In this document: in pieces, positions 15,189 to 23,060 of the stretch
Layout of the letters: every line of letters begins with the position of its first letter
Position numbering within the stretch: position 1 is the first letter of the stretch
Assembly (NCBI RefSeq): GCF_002161175.1
Contig: NZ_NFMA01000011.1
Location: 28,155-92,154, forward strand
DNA length: 64,000 bases
Direction: 5' to 3'
Source of the DNA: Flavonifractor sp. An100
GTDB taxonomy: Bacteria > Bacillota > Clostridia > Oscillospirales > Oscillospiraceae
Translations under genes and position numbers: made by a program
Notes under the pieces: generated by a model
What the model saw: the letters and a program-made list of their open reading frames with translations, nothing else
Databases searched by the model: none
What the model was told of the DNA's origin: nothing

Positions 15189-16562
15189 TTATTTCCCCAC
15201 GCAGAACCGCTCAAAGATCCGGGCGGTGATATCCTCCCGCACATGCTGCCCGGTGAGCTCCCCCAGGGCCTCCAGCGCCAGCTCCACGTCGGTGAGCAGG
15301 GCGTCGGGGGTGACCCCGGCCTGGAGGGCCTTCCGGGCCCGGGATACCGCCTCCAGGGCACGCCGGGCGGCCTCTGCCTGGCGCTGGTTGGCCAGCAGCT
15401 CCCCGGAAAGGTTTCGCCGGTCCGGAGGGAAGAGGGCGGCCACCGCCTCCTCCAGCTGGGAAAGCCCCTGTCCGGTTTTGGCGCTCAGCTCCACCACAGG
15501 GGGCATGGGGTCTAGGTTGAGAAAGGGGATGGGGGCAGAGGGGAGGTCAGTCTTCGTATGGACCAAAATGGTGGGGGCCAGGGCGATGGCCTGTTCTAGC
15601 AGGGCTCCGTCCTCCTCAGTCACGGGCTGGGAGCTGTCCCACAGCACCAGAATGAGGGCGGCCTCCTCCATGGCCTTCCGGCTGCGCTCCACTCCCATCT
15701 GCTCAATGGGGTCGGCGCTCTCCCGCAGGCCGGCGGTGTCGATGAGGCGGAGGGTGACCCCGCCCAACTCCACCCGCTCCTCCACCGTGTCCCGGGTGGT
15801 GCCGGGAATGTCGGTGACGATGGCCCGGTCATAGCCCACCAGGGCGTTGAGCAGGGAGGACTTCCCCGCGTTGGGACGTCCCACCAGGGCGCAGGGCACT
15901 CCGTCCCGGAGGTAGCGCCCCCGGTGGTAGCTGTCTGCCAGGGCCCGGAGGGCCTCTTCCTGGGCGGTGAGGGCCTGGTCCAGCTCCTCCAGACGGAAGG
16001 GGTCAATGTCCTCATCGGGGTAGTCCAGTACGGCGTGGAAGTGGGCCATGATATCGGTGAGGGCGGAATATACGCCCTCGATGCGCCGAGACAGAGCGCC
16101 GCCCAGCCGTCCCGCCGCCTGACGGGCCCCCTCACGGCTAACAGCCTCCAGCAGGTCGCCCACTGCCTCGGCCTGAACCAGATCCAGCTTGCCGTTGAGA
16201 AAGGCCCGGCGGGTAAATTCCCCCGGTCTGGCCTGACGGGCCCCCTGAGCAAAGAGGGCCTCCAGCCCCAGGGACAGGACCATGGGGGAGCCGTGGCAGT
16301 GAAGTTCCGCCGTATCCTCCCCAGTGTAGCTGGCGGGGGCGCGGCTGTAGGTGCACAGCACCTGGTCAATGGGCTCGCCTTCCCGGTCCAGAAGCTGGCC
16401 GTAGACCAGAGTCCGGGGGGCATAGTCCGTCAACCCCTTGGGACCCAAGGGCCGGAAACAGCTCTGAGCGACGGACGCCGCCTGAGGTCCAGATAGGCGG
16501 AGGATGCCAATGGCTCCCGGCCCGGGAGGGGTGGAGATGGCGGCGATGGTATCGTGATTCAT
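15189..16562 (-). CDS. mnmE: tRNA uridine-5-carboxymethylaminomethyl(34) synthesis GTPase MnmE
   Basis: The 457-residue GTPase, with MnmG, modifies U34 of tRNAs reading NNA/NNG codons. It has the tetrahydrofolate-binding N-terminal domain (ATPPGPGAIGILRLSG), a helical domain, an inserted G domain with G1 GRPNAGKSS, G2 TTRD, G3 DTAG and G4 HTKTD, and the universal C-terminal Cys in FCVGK. AGGAGG stands before ATG 16562. In many Firmicutes it follows rnpA-yidC-jag near the origin; here those genes are absent and a DnaA-box cluster lies directly upstream. Confidence 0.96.
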   Translation of the reverse strand: MNHDTIAAISTPPGPGAIGILRLSGPQAASVAQSCFRPLGPKGLTDYAPRTLVYGQLLDREGEPIDQVLCTYSRAPASYTGEDTAELHCHGSPMVLSLGLEALFAQGARQARPGEFTRRAFLNGKLDLVQAEAVGDLLEAVSREGARQAAGRLGGALSRRIEGVYSALTDIMAHFHAVLDYPDEDIDPFRLEELDQALTAQEEALRALADSYHRGRYLRDGVPCALVGRPNAGKSSLLNALVGYDRAIVTDIPGTTRDTVEERVELGGVTLRLIDTAGLRESADPIEQMGVERSRKAMEEAALILVLWDSSQPVTEEDGALLEQAIALAPTILVHTKTDLPSAPIPFLNLDPMPPVVELSAKTGQGLSQLEEAVAALFPPDRRNLSGELLANQRQAEAARRALEAVSRARKALQAGVTPDALLTDVELALEALGELTGQHVREDITARIFERFCVGK

Positions 16563-16696
16563 GACAGGTGCCTCCTGGAAACGGAAAGTTTAAATTCGAC
16601 AGGTCCCGGCGGGTTTCTTGCAAAAAAGGAGGGAATTTCTTTTTGGCGAAAATTTAGCCTTGACAGTCGTTATGGAAACTGAAAGATGAATAAAAG

Positions 16697-16751
16697 TTGT
16701 ACACAGTCTTCTCCACAGGGGTGTGGAAAAGTCGGTGGAAAATGTGGATAA
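16697..16751. promoter_or_regulatory. DnaA-box cluster (possible origin element)
   Basis: Within 55 bp there is one perfect DnaA box (TGTGGATAA, reverse of TTATCCACA, 16743-16751), two single-mismatch boxes (TTCTCCACA 16709-16717; TGTGGAAAA 16722-16730) and one two-mismatch box (TTGTACACA 16697-16705). An A/T-rich tract adjoins them on the left. This is the make-up of an oriC half or of a DnaA-controlled promoter. dnaA, dnaN and rpmH are not in the window. Confidence 0.6.
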
Positions 16752-16869
16752 CCCTTGTGGGAACAGGGAAAGCGGGCGGGGAAGAGGGGGACGGGCAATA
16801 TTCACAGAGTTGTATGAGGGGTGTCAACGGATACAGCATAAAACAGGGAAGGTGAGACGGAAGCCTTGC

Positions 16870-16913
16870 AGAGAAAGAGACGCCGCCCTGCCTGGGGATG
16901 CAGGCGGGCGGCG
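16870..16913 (-). terminator. Terminator of the COG2509 flavoprotein gene
   Basis: Arms CGCCGCCCTGCCTG (16881-16894) and CAGGCGGGCGGCG (16901-16913) pair over 13 bp with one bulge. On the minus strand the hairpin is followed by a TCTCTTTCTC tract. Confidence 0.7.
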
Positions 16914-16920
16914 AAGGGAA

Positions 16921-18321
16921 TCAGAGGAGGTTGTCCACACGCTGGCAGATGGCCCGGGCGGCCTGGACACCGGAGGCGCCGGCCTGGGCTAGTCCCCGGG
17001 TGACACCCGCTCCGTCGCCGGCGGCAAAGAAGCCGGGGAGGGCTGTCTCCATGTCGGAGGAGAGCTGGAGGCGGGCGGAGTAGAACTTCACCTCCGCTCC
17101 GTAGAGGAGGGTATCGTAGTTGGCAGTGCCGGGGGCGATCTTGTCCAGCTGATAGATCATCTCAATGATGTTGTCCAACTGCCGCTTGGGCAGGGCCAGG
17201 GACAGGTCGCCGGGGACGGCGGCAGTGAGGGTTGGCCGGACAAAGGACTTGCTCATCCGGTGCTCGTTGGTGCGGCGGCCGCCCACCAGGTCCCCGAAGC
17301 GCTGGACCAGCACACCGCCGGCCAGCATGTTGCTCAGGGAGGCCACGTGCTTGCCGTAGCGGTAGGGCTCGTTGAAGGGCTTGGTGAAGCGATTGGATAC
17401 CAGAAGGGCGAAGTTGGTGTTCTCACTGCGCAGGGCGGGGTCGGCGTAGGAGTGGCCGTTGACGGTGTTGATGCCCTCCACGTTCTCTGCCACCACATGG
17501 CCGTAGGGATTCATGCAGAAGGTGCGAACCTGGTCACCGTACTGCTTGGTGCGGTAGACCAGCTTGGACTCGTAGACCACATCGGTGATGTGTTCAAAGA
17601 CGGTGGCGGGCAGCTCCACCCGCACGCCGATGTCCACCTGGTTGTTCAAAAGCTCCAATCCCAGCTCCTTACACTGATTGGAGAACCACTCAGCGCCGGA
17701 GCGGCCGGGGGCAGCCAGCAGATAACGGCAGGACACCTCACCGCCCTTGGCCAGGGTGAGACGGTAGCCGCTATCTGCCTGAGCAATGGCGGACACCTCG
17801 GTGTTGAACTGGAATTCCAGCTTGTCCCGCAGACCTTCGTAGATGTTGGTGAGGATGCGCAGGTTATTTTCCGTGCCCAGATGCTTGCACCGGGCTTGGA
17901 GCAGATGCAGGTCAAAGGCCAGGGCCCGGCGCTCCAGGGCTTTGGCCTCGGGGGTGGAGGTGGAGAAGCACTGGGTGGTGGCCCCGTGCTGTACGTTGAT
18001 GGAGTCCACATAATCAATGAGCTCCATTACCTTACCCGGCTCCATAAAATCAGTCAGCCAGCCGCCAAATTGGGTGGTAAAATTAAATTTTCCGTCGGAG
18101 AAGGCTCCAGCTCCGCCAAAGCCGCACATGGTATGGCATACGGGGCAGTGGATGCACTCCTTCACCTTGCCCGCCACAATGGGGCAGCTGCGGTGGTAAA
18201 TATCCTGACCCTGGTCCAGGGCCAGCACCTTTAGATCGGGGCGCAGCTGGGAGAGCTCATAGGCGGCAAAGATGCCCGCTTCACCGCAGCCCAGGATAAC
18301 GACGTCATAGTTGGGGTTCAT
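16921..18321 (-). CDS. FAD-dependent dehydrogenase, COG2509 family
   Basis: The 466-residue protein has an N-terminal FAD motif (VVILGCGEAGIFAAYEL) and a cysteine-rich segment CIHCPVCHTMCGFGGAGAFSDGK that is typical of COG2509 uncharacterised FAD-dependent dehydrogenases. C-terminally AAGDGAG and ARLQLSSDMET are visible. The CxxCxxC part could hold an iron-sulfur cluster or be redox active. Translation starts at ATG 18321; the longer frame start at 18339 lies before the GAGGAG ribosome site. The substrate is not known for the family. Confidence 0.85.
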   Translation of the reverse strand: MNPNYDVVILGCGEAGIFAAYELSQLRPDLKVLALDQGQDIYHRSCPIVAGKVKECIHCPVCHTMCGFGGAGAFSDGKFNFTTQFGGWLTDFMEPGKVMELIDYVDSINVQHGATTQCFSTSTPEAKALERRALAFDLHLLQARCKHLGTENNLRILTNIYEGLRDKLEFQFNTEVSAIAQADSGYRLTLAKGGEVSCRYLLAAPGRSGAEWFSNQCKELGLELLNNQVDIGVRVELPATVFEHITDVVYESKLVYRTKQYGDQVRTFCMNPYGHVVAENVEGINTVNGHSYADPALRSENTNFALLVSNRFTKPFNEPYRYGKHVASLSNMLAGGVLVQRFGDLVGGRRTNEHRMSKSFVRPTLTAAVPGDLSLALPKRQLDNIIEMIYQLDKIAPGTANYDTLLYGAEVKFYSARLQLSSDMETALPGFFAAGDGAGVTRGLAQAGASGVQAARAICQRVDNLL

Positions 18322-18352
18322 AGGGGGAACTCCTCTCATCTGTAGTGATCCC

Positions 18353-18384
18353 TGTTATGGAGAAAGATGATTTCATCCATAACA
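18353..18384. promoter_or_regulatory. Inverted repeat in the leader of the COG2509 gene
   Basis: TGTTATGGA (18353-18361) and TCCATAACA (18376-18384) are a perfect 9-bp inverted repeat, and GAAA/TTTC inside extends it with one bulged base. It lies 32-63 nt upstream of the start codon and could be an operator or a leader hairpin. Confidence 0.55.
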
Positions 18385-18408
18385 ATACAGCTTATAGTAT
18401 ATCATATT

Positions 18409-18456
18409 TTTAAAAAAAAGAAAGGGCTGAGGCCTGGAAAAACAGGCTCTAGCCCT
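18409..18456 (-). terminator. Terminator of the membrane-anchored protein gene
   Basis: Arms AGGGCT..GCCTG (18423-18436) and CAGGC..AGCCCT (18443-18456) form a stem with an internal mismatch. On the minus strand it runs into a long T tract (the A-run at 18412-18423). Confidence 0.8.
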
Positions 18457-18479
18457 AAAAAATGAAACAAACCATGGAT

Positions 18480-18866
18480 TTATGAGAGACGATCGGTCAA
18501 CCAGCCCAGCTGGGTGAGCTGATTGATGGTATCCTTGGGCAGATCCTCCATGGAGCCGCCCCCCAGCCGTAGGCACCAGTAGGCTCCGGACCGGCCGGGG
18601 TAGGAGGTGTTGATTCCGCCACAGACCACCAGTACCCGGTCTCCATCCTCCAGAGGGTCAAACATCCGAGGAAAGCTGTCGGGGGCCTCCAGAATGACAG
18701 GGGAGCCTGTGGAGTCAATAACCATGTGGGAGCCGTCCCTGGCCTGGAGGTAGCGGCCCACAAAGACACTTTTTCCCGTCGCAATACACCAGCCCAGGGC
18801 TGCCGCGACCAGAAGGATCAGCACCAGTCCCAGGGCGGCCAGCCGTTTTGTGATATGGTGTTCCAT
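18480..18866 (-). CDS. Membrane-anchored hypothetical protein
   Basis: The 128-residue protein has one N-terminal membrane segment (about residues 9-29) and an extracytoplasmic part of about 95 residues. The segment VILEAPDSFPRMFDPLEDGDRVLVVCGG suggests a small beta-rich domain that handles or replaces a nucleic-acid- or ligand-binding fold; no family was recognised. It has two cysteines outside the membrane that may form a disulfide. ATG 18866 is preferred to GTG 18872 because of the GGGGGGA site before it. Confidence 0.65.
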   Translation of the reverse strand: MEHHITKRLAALGLVLILLVAAALGWCIATGKSVFVGRYLQARDGSHMVIDSTGSPVILEAPDSFPRMFDPLEDGDRVLVVCGGINTSYPGRSGAYWCLRLGGGSMEDLPKDTINQLTQLGWLTDRLS

Positions 18867-18949
18867 GTGCACGGTCCCCCCTGTCAGAGAAAGTCTTTTC
18901 TCTTATACAGACGGGAAAATAAGAAAAAAGTTCCAACCATGCCCCAAAT

Positions 18950-18983
18950 TTTGTAAAAAAAGTCCGGCTGCTTCAGCCGGACT
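18950..18983 (-). terminator. Terminator of the zinc-ribbon membrane protein gene
   Basis: AGTCCGGCTG (18961-18970) and CAGCCGGACT (18974-18983) pair perfectly over a CTT loop. On the minus strand a run of seven T follows. Confidence 0.9.
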
Positions 18984-18989
18984 GATGTA

Positions 18990-19385
18990 TCAACTTTTTT
19001 CCTGGAAGGAAGCGCCGCAGCCCCGACAGGTGACGGTAATCCGTCCTTTGCCCCGAGGGACCCGTAGCTGCTGGCCACAGTTTGGGCACTTGAAGTAGCG
19101 GTGTTCCTTGTCCTTGTGAATGGTGCGCTGCAGGCGCAGCCATTGAAGAATGGGCCCTGCGGAGCGCATAAATTTAGCATTTTCCTCCCGGCGGCGTGGC
19201 AGGTTACGGGAGAGCAGGCGGAACAAAACCACAAAAAGCAGAACCAGGCTCAGCCAATACAGAGGAACGAACCGGGTAAAGGCATACAGCAGGTAGAGTA
19301 GCAAATAAGCGCCAATTAGGAACAAATTCAGTTGATCATTTCCGTAGCGGCCGTACATAAACCGCTGGATCGCGTTGCGAATCAT
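18990..19385 (-). CDS. Membrane protein with C-terminal zinc ribbon
   Basis: The 131-residue protein has two hydrophobic segments (about residues 21-60), then a basic linker (RNLPRRREENAKF) and a C-terminal zinc ribbon with CPNCGQ and CRGCG. Proteins of this shape are common and uncharacterised in Oscillospiraceae. The ribbon is expected in the cytoplasm. ATG 19385 follows AAGGAGG; the longer frame to 19493 has no ribosome site. A promoter is seen at 19447-19475. Confidence 0.75.
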   Translation of the reverse strand: MIRNAIQRFMYGRYGNDQLNLFLIGAYLLLYLLYAFTRFVPLYWLSLVLLFVVLFRLLSRNLPRRREENAKFMRSAGPILQWLRLQRTIHKDKEHRYFKCPNCGQQLRVPRGKGRITVTCRGCGASFQEKS

Positions 19386-19446
19386 AGGGGAGACCTCCTT
19401 ACAGAAGGACAGCAGGCGCGTCCGCCTGCTCAGTAACGATACAAAT

Positions 19447-19475
19447 ATGATAGCGCTTCCCCCGGAAATCGTCAA
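19447..19475 (-). promoter_or_regulatory. Promoter of the zinc-ribbon membrane protein gene
   Basis: On the minus strand TTGACG (19475-19470), a 17-bp spacer and TATCAT (19452-19447) form a strong promoter about 60 nt from the start codon. Confidence 0.7.
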
Positions 19476-19573
19476 GAAGCCATTCGTAAACAAAGTGTAA
19501 ATTTCCTAGGGGCGGAAGGGGTTTGGGGCTTTTTGCCTGGAAGCGGACAGGAAAAAAGAGGATGTGGGGCCTC

Positions 19574-19602
19574 TTGCGCGGAGGGTCAAGATAGGCTATA
19601 CT
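19574..19602 (+). promoter_or_regulatory. Promoter of the dCMP deaminase gene
   Basis: TTGCGC (19574-19579), a 17-bp spacer and TATACT (19597-19602) lie about 50 nt upstream of ATG 19656. Confidence 0.6.
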
Positions 19603-19655
19603 GCATCTATACCGGAGGTCCAGCTTGTGGATCCCGCCCACGAGGAGGAGCGGCT

Positions 19656-20141
19656 ATGAAGCGCATTGATAAGGAAAACTACTACCTGGATATCGCCCAG
19701 ACCGTGTCCGAGCGGTCCACCTGCCTGCGCCGGTGCTATGGGTCCATCATTGTGAAAAACGATGAGATCATTGCCACCGGCTACAACGGAGCCCCCCGGG
19801 GCCGGAAGAACTGTGTGGATTTGAACTACTGTACCCGGGAGGCCATGAACATCCCCAGTGGGGAGCGGTACGAGCTGTGTCGGTCGGTCCACGCAGAGGC
19901 CAACTGTATTATCTCCGCCGCCCGCAGCGAGACGTTGGGAGCCACACTGTATATGACCTGCCGGGACCCGGGCACTGGAGATCTGATTGCCGGGTCCACC
20001 TCCTGTTCCATGTGTCGCCGGCTCATCATCAATGCCGGCATCAAGCGGGTGGTCATCCGGGACACCCGGGAGGACTATCGGGTGGTGGATGTGGACCAGG
20101 AATGGGTGGAGCAGGACGATTCTCTGCCCAAGCAGGTGTGA
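19656..20141 (+). CDS. Deoxycytidylate deaminase (dCMP deaminase)
   Basis: The 161-residue zinc enzyme deaminates dCMP to dUMP for thymidylate synthesis. It shows the HAE zinc/catalytic motif at residues 79-81 and the paired cysteines Cys117 and Cys120 in STSCSMC, plus the family GYNGAPRG loop. It belongs to the ComEB/Dcd-type group. ATG 19656 follows GAGGAGGAG; the frame upstream of it is not coding. Confidence 0.93.
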   Translation: MKRIDKENYYLDIAQTVSERSTCLRRCYGSIIVKNDEIIATGYNGAPRGRKNCVDLNYCTREAMNIPSGERYELCRSVHAEANCIISAARSETLGATLYMTCRDPGTGDLIAGSTSCSMCRRLIINAGIKRVVIRDTREDYRVVDVDQEWVEQDDSLPKQV

Positions 20142-20206
20142 AGAATTTCCTGGTGGAGGACTGGTAAAAACCCCAGAAAACCCTTTGGCTTAAATGTGAA
20201 TAAATC

Positions 20207-20235
20207 TTGACAGAAAACCAGGTTGCCTTTACAAT
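20207..20235 (+). promoter_or_regulatory. Strong promoter ahead of the rny leader
   Basis: TTGACA (20207-20212), a 17-bp spacer and TACAAT (20230-20235) give a near-consensus vegetative promoter. It is 190 nt upstream of the rny start, so a long leader is transcribed. Confidence 0.85.
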
Positions 20236-20241
20236 ATGTAC

Positions 20242-20412
20242 AGGACAAAAATGAAAAACCTGGGGGATGTTTTTCAGTTGTCGCAAGGGGCTCAAACGCC
20301 GTTGGTGTGGAGCGCCTTGCGGCTCATTTTATGTACAAGACCCGCCGGACCTGTTGGGTTCAGGCCGGGCGCTGGAGCGGTCCGCCCCAGCTTTATGAAT
20401 CATTTGGAGGTG
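20242..20412 (+). ncRNA. Structured RNA leader of rny (cis element or 6S-like RNA)
   Basis: The 170-nt stretch between the promoter and the rny ribosome site can fold extensively. A closing helix CTGGGG (20260-20265) pairs with CCCCAG (20385-20390). A 12-bp helix with one mismatch joins CGCAAGGGGCTC (20282-20293) and GAGCGCCTTGCG (20310-20321). A third hairpin joins CCGGACCTG (20345-20353) and CAGGCCGG (20361-20368). It could be a separate small RNA or an RNA that controls RNase Y. The closing-stem-plus-bubble layout is reminiscent of 6S RNA, but no known family is confirmed. Confidence 0.5.
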
Positions 20413-20423
20413 TAAAAAACCAC

Positions 20424-21971
20424 ATGCTGCCCTATATCATTGGAGCGATCATCGGCATTGTGATCGGTCTGGTGGCAGGTATTCCGGTTGGTATCCAGCA
20501 GCGTAAGAAGTCCGCAGAGCGGGAAATTGGTTCCGCGGAGGAAGAGGCCAAGCGCATTGTAAACGACGCCTACAAGAGCGCCGAGAGCAAGAAGCGGGAG
20601 GCCCTGGTGGAGGCCAAGGAGGAGATTCTGAAGGCCCGGAACGAGCATGAGCGGGAGGTCAAGGAACGCCGTGCCGACTTGCAGCGCCAGGAGCATCGGC
20701 TCCAGCAGAAGGAAGAGAACCTGGACCGCAAGACCGAAAACATGGAGAAAAAGGAAGAACAGCTGTCTGCCAAGCTCAGCAAACTGGAGGCTACCCAGGC
20801 CGAGGCAGAGGAGCTGAAGAAGAGCCAGATGGAGGTGCTGGAGCGCATCTCCGGCTTTACTGCTGAGGAGGCAAAGAACTATCTGCTTCAGCAGATGGAA
20901 GAGGAAGTCACCCACGAGTCGGCCATGAAGATCAAGGAGATCGAGGCCCGGTTCAAGGACGAGGCGGACACCAAGGCCCGGGAAATCATCTCCCTTGCCA
21001 TCCAGCGCTGTGCCGCCGACCATGTGGCGGAGGCCACCGTATCGGTGGTGCCCCTGCCCAACGACGAGATGAAGGGCCGAATCATCGGCCGGGAGGGCCG
21101 GAACATCCGGACCCTGGAGACACTCACCGGGGTGGATCTCATTATCGACGACACCCCCGAGGCCATTACCGTCTCCTGCTTTGACCCCGTCCGCCGGGAG
21201 ATCGCCCGGCTGGCTCTGGAAAAATTGATTTTGGATGGCCGCATCCACCCCGCCCGCATTGAGGAAATGGTGGAGAAGGCCAAGCGGGAAGTGGACGCCG
21301 TCATCAAGTCTGAGGGCGAGCGGGCCATCTTCGAGACCAATGTCCACGGGCTGCACCCCGAGCTGGTCAAGCTGCTGGGCCGGATGCGTTACCGCACCAG
21401 CTATGGCCAGAACGTGCTCAACCACTCCATCGAGGTCTCCCATGTGGCCGGACTGCTGGCAGCCGAGATCGGCGCCAACGTAGCCGAGGCCAAGCGGGCC
21501 GGACTGCTCCACGACTTGGGCAAGTCCATTGACCATGAGGTGGAGGGGTCCCACGTCCAGATCGGCGTGGAGCTGGCCCGGAAATACCGGGAGAGCGAGG
21601 GCGTGATTCACGCCATCCAAGCCCACCACAACGATGTGGAGCCTAGGACCATCGTGGCCTGCCTGGTACAGGCGGCCGACGCCATCTCTGCCGCCCGACC
21701 CGGCGCCCGGAGAGAGAACTTGGAAAATTACATCAAGCGGTTGGAGATGCTGGAGGAGATCACCTCCTCCTTCGATGGCGTGGAGAAGTCCTTTGCCATC
21801 CAGGCTGGCCGTGAGGTGCGTATTATGGTCAAGCCCGAGGTCATCAGCGAGGATCAGATGGTTCTGCTGGCCCGGGATATTGCCAAAAAGATTGAGGATG
21901 AGCTGGAGTATCCCGGCCAGATCAAGGTCCACCTGCTGCGTGAGACCAAGGCTATTGAATACGCCAAGTAA
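20424..21971 (+). CDS. rny: Ribonuclease Y
   Basis: The 515-residue endoribonuclease initiates mRNA decay in Firmicutes. It has an N-terminal membrane helix ([19 protein letters not shown]), a long coiled coil (about 25-190), a KH domain with [12 protein letters not shown] and an HD domain with [13 protein letters not shown] and [15 protein letters not shown] 20424 follows TTTGGAGGTG; the longer frame that begins at 20223 lies in the structured leader and is rejected. A strong terminator follows. Confidence 0.95.
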   Translation: MLPYIIGAIIGIVIGLVAGIPVGIQQRKKSAEREIGSAEEEAKRIVNDAYKSAESKKREALVEAKEEILKARNEHEREVKERRADLQRQEHRLQQKEENLDRKTENMEKKEEQLSAKLSKLEATQAEAEELKKSQMEVLERISGFTAEEAKNYLLQQMEEEVTHESAMKIKEIEARFKDEADTKAREIISLAIQRCAADHVAEATVSVVPLPNDEMKGRIIGREGRNIRTLETLTGVDLIIDDTPEAITVSCFDPVRREIARLALEKLILDGRIHPARIEEMVEKAKREVDAVIKSEGERAIFETNVHGLHPELVKLLGRMRYRTSYGQNVLNHSIEVSHVAGLLAAEIGANVAEAKRAGLLHDLGKSIDHEVEGSHVQIGVELARKYRESEGVIHAIQAHHNDVEPRTIVACLVQAADAISAARPGARRENLENYIKRLEMLEEITSSFDGVEKSFAIQAGREVRIMVKPEVISEDQMVLLARDIAKKIEDELEYPGQIKVHLLRETKAIEYAK

Positions 21972-22000
21972 TATCCTCGAATTGAATAACAAAATGAAAT

Positions 22001-22030
22001 CGGGACGCCCCCCAGCGTCCCGGTTTTTTT
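22001..22030 (+). terminator. Terminator of rny
   Basis: CGGGACGC (22001-22008) and GCGTCCCG (22015-22022) form the stem and a run of eight T follows. Confidence 0.92.
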
Positions 22031-22057
22031 GTGTGTTTTAATGAATAAGGGGGAGTT

Positions 22058-22567
22058 TCGCTCTGCGGAGCGAGTTCCTTTTGCAGTGATGCAAAAGGAA
22101 CCAAAAAATCGCCGGGGGTGCGGCGGCGTATGGAAACACAAACATTCCGGGAATGTTTGGTGTTTCCCCTTGCCGCCCCCCGGACCCCCGTTTAGACGAG
22201 GGGAGCGCGCAAGCAGGCGGGCAATCTCCGGCCGGCGCGGGCGGTTTTCGATTGGGCTCTGGCCGCCGACCGCTGCCGCTCCGTGGCCGAAATCCTGATT
22301 TTGCTGCTCCGCCTGGATTGGTCGCGCCTGGGTTGCACCAACTGCGGAGGGGGAGCGAATCTCCCGGGGGTACATCCAATAGGGGGCCGCAGCCCCCTGA
22401 TTGGTCGTTTTAGGGAGTGGGGATTTCAAAGGGGAGAGGCCGACTCCCCCTGTCAGGGGGAGATGGGCAAAGCCCAGAAGGGGTAGGGCCATCGAAACCC
22501 CTCTCCCCTTTGACGGCTCTTTGGTGACTTTCTGGCCGGCCAGAAAGTTACTCGCCCCGGAGGGCGA
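22058..22567. repeat. Palindrome-rich non-coding element
   Basis: About 510 nt without a supportable gene is packed with inverted repeats. TCGCTC/GAGCGA lies at 22058-22073. A perfect 12-bp hairpin lies at 22074-22101 (GTTCCTTTTGCA/TGCAAAAGGAAC). A 17-bp hairpin with one bulge lies at 22132-22167. AGGGGGC/GCCCCCT lies at 22381-22398. A 13-bp closing stem (CAAAGGGGAGAGG 22427-22439, CCTCTCCCCTTTG 22499-22511) encloses two inner hairpins. A perfect 22-nt palindrome spans 22527-22548, and TCGCCC/GGGCGA spans 22552-22567. This is unlike the neighbours and suggests a non-autonomous repeat family or a large structured RNA. Confidence 0.65.
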
Positions 22568-22576
22568 AATACCCTA

Positions 22577-22795
22577 TTACTTCCTGGGATAAGGCTCCCG
22601 CACGTCGGTGAGCCCCAATAGGTAGTCCACGCTGGTATGAAAGAATGATGCCAGGGTCTGGAGTGAAGAAATGGGAATGTTCAGCCGGCCCAGTTCATAA
22701 TCGGAATAGGTGGTTTGATGGACATTAAGCAGCTGTGCCATGTCCTGTTGAGAGAGGTCTTGATCCTCTCGGAGAGCCCGTAAATGTTCCAACAT
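22577..22795 (-). CDS. XRE-family transcriptional regulator
   Basis: The 72-residue protein is a single Cro/C1-type helix-turn-helix domain (LRALREDQDLSQQDMAQLLNV, then QTTYSDYELGRLNIPISSL) with the common tail FFHTSVDYLLGLTD. It is divergent to a small ribbon-helix-helix protein across a 91-bp region with two palindromic operators. It may repress both genes. The start has a GAGGTGA site upstream. Confidence 0.88.
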   Translation of the reverse strand: MLEHLRALREDQDLSQQDMAQLLNVHQTTYSDYELGRLNIPISSLQTLASFFHTSVDYLLGLTDVREPYPRK

Positions 22796-22820
22796 GGAAT
22801 CACCTCAGGGCTATTATGGG

Positions 22821-22864
22821 ATAAGGGATATTCCCTTATTGATTTTTAAGGGGATATCCCTTAA
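22821..22864. promoter_or_regulatory. Twin palindromic operators between XRE and RHH genes
   Basis: Two 19-bp inverted repeats are centred 25 bp apart. ATAAGGGA (22821-22828) pairs with TCCCTTAT (22832-22839), and TTAAGGG (22846-22852) pairs with CCCTTAA (22858-22864). All half-sites share the AAGGG core, so one protein probably binds both. Confidence 0.7.
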
Positions 22865-22886
22865 AATAAGAGGAGGTGACTGGTTT

Positions 22887-23042
22887 ATGAAAAAAGATAC
22901 CGAAACAAAACGGGTACAGGTCACACTTCCGCTGGAACTGTACCAGGCCCTGCAACAACAGGCACAGGAAGAATTGCGCTCCATCCCAGCCCAAATCCGT
23001 CAGATTCTGAAAGCAAATCTTGGTTCCCAAGAGCGGCACTAA
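22887..23042 (+). CDS. Small ribbon-helix-helix (Arc/CopG-like) protein
   Basis: The 51-residue protein reads KRVQVTLPLELYQALQQQAQ then helix SIPAQIRQILKANL, the beta-strand-helix-helix arrangement of CopG/Arc repressors. ATG 22887 follows AGGAGGTGA; the longer frame from 22794 covers the operator region and is rejected. It could be an antitoxin-like repressor, but no toxin gene is adjacent. Confidence 0.75.
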   Translation: MKKDTETKRVQVTLPLELYQALQQQAQEELRSIPAQIRQILKANLGSQERH

Positions 23043-23060
23043 ACCAAACCCAAATAAAAA

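Larger units (their letters stand above)
16563..16920. other. Intergenic region with AT-rich stretch and DnaA boxes
   Basis: This 358-nt gap upstream of mnmE holds no convincing gene. From mnmE outward it contains an A/T-rich stretch (about 16619-16700), a DnaA-box cluster (16697-16751) and, at the far end, the terminator of the downstream flavoprotein gene. Small frames through it lack ribosome sites. Confidence 0.6.

Noticed and set aside
16590..16992. Short frames through the DnaA-box region
   Set aside because: No ribosome sites, no domains, and they read across DnaA boxes and the terminator of a neighbouring gene.
20223..20423. N-terminal extension of the rny frame
   Set aside because: The segment is the structured leader; RNase Y proteins begin at the membrane helix after ATG 20424.
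22029..22492. Several open frames on both strands in the palindrome-rich element
   Set aside because: They are low-complexity, lack ribosome sites and run through the inverted repeats; the structure of the DNA explains them better.
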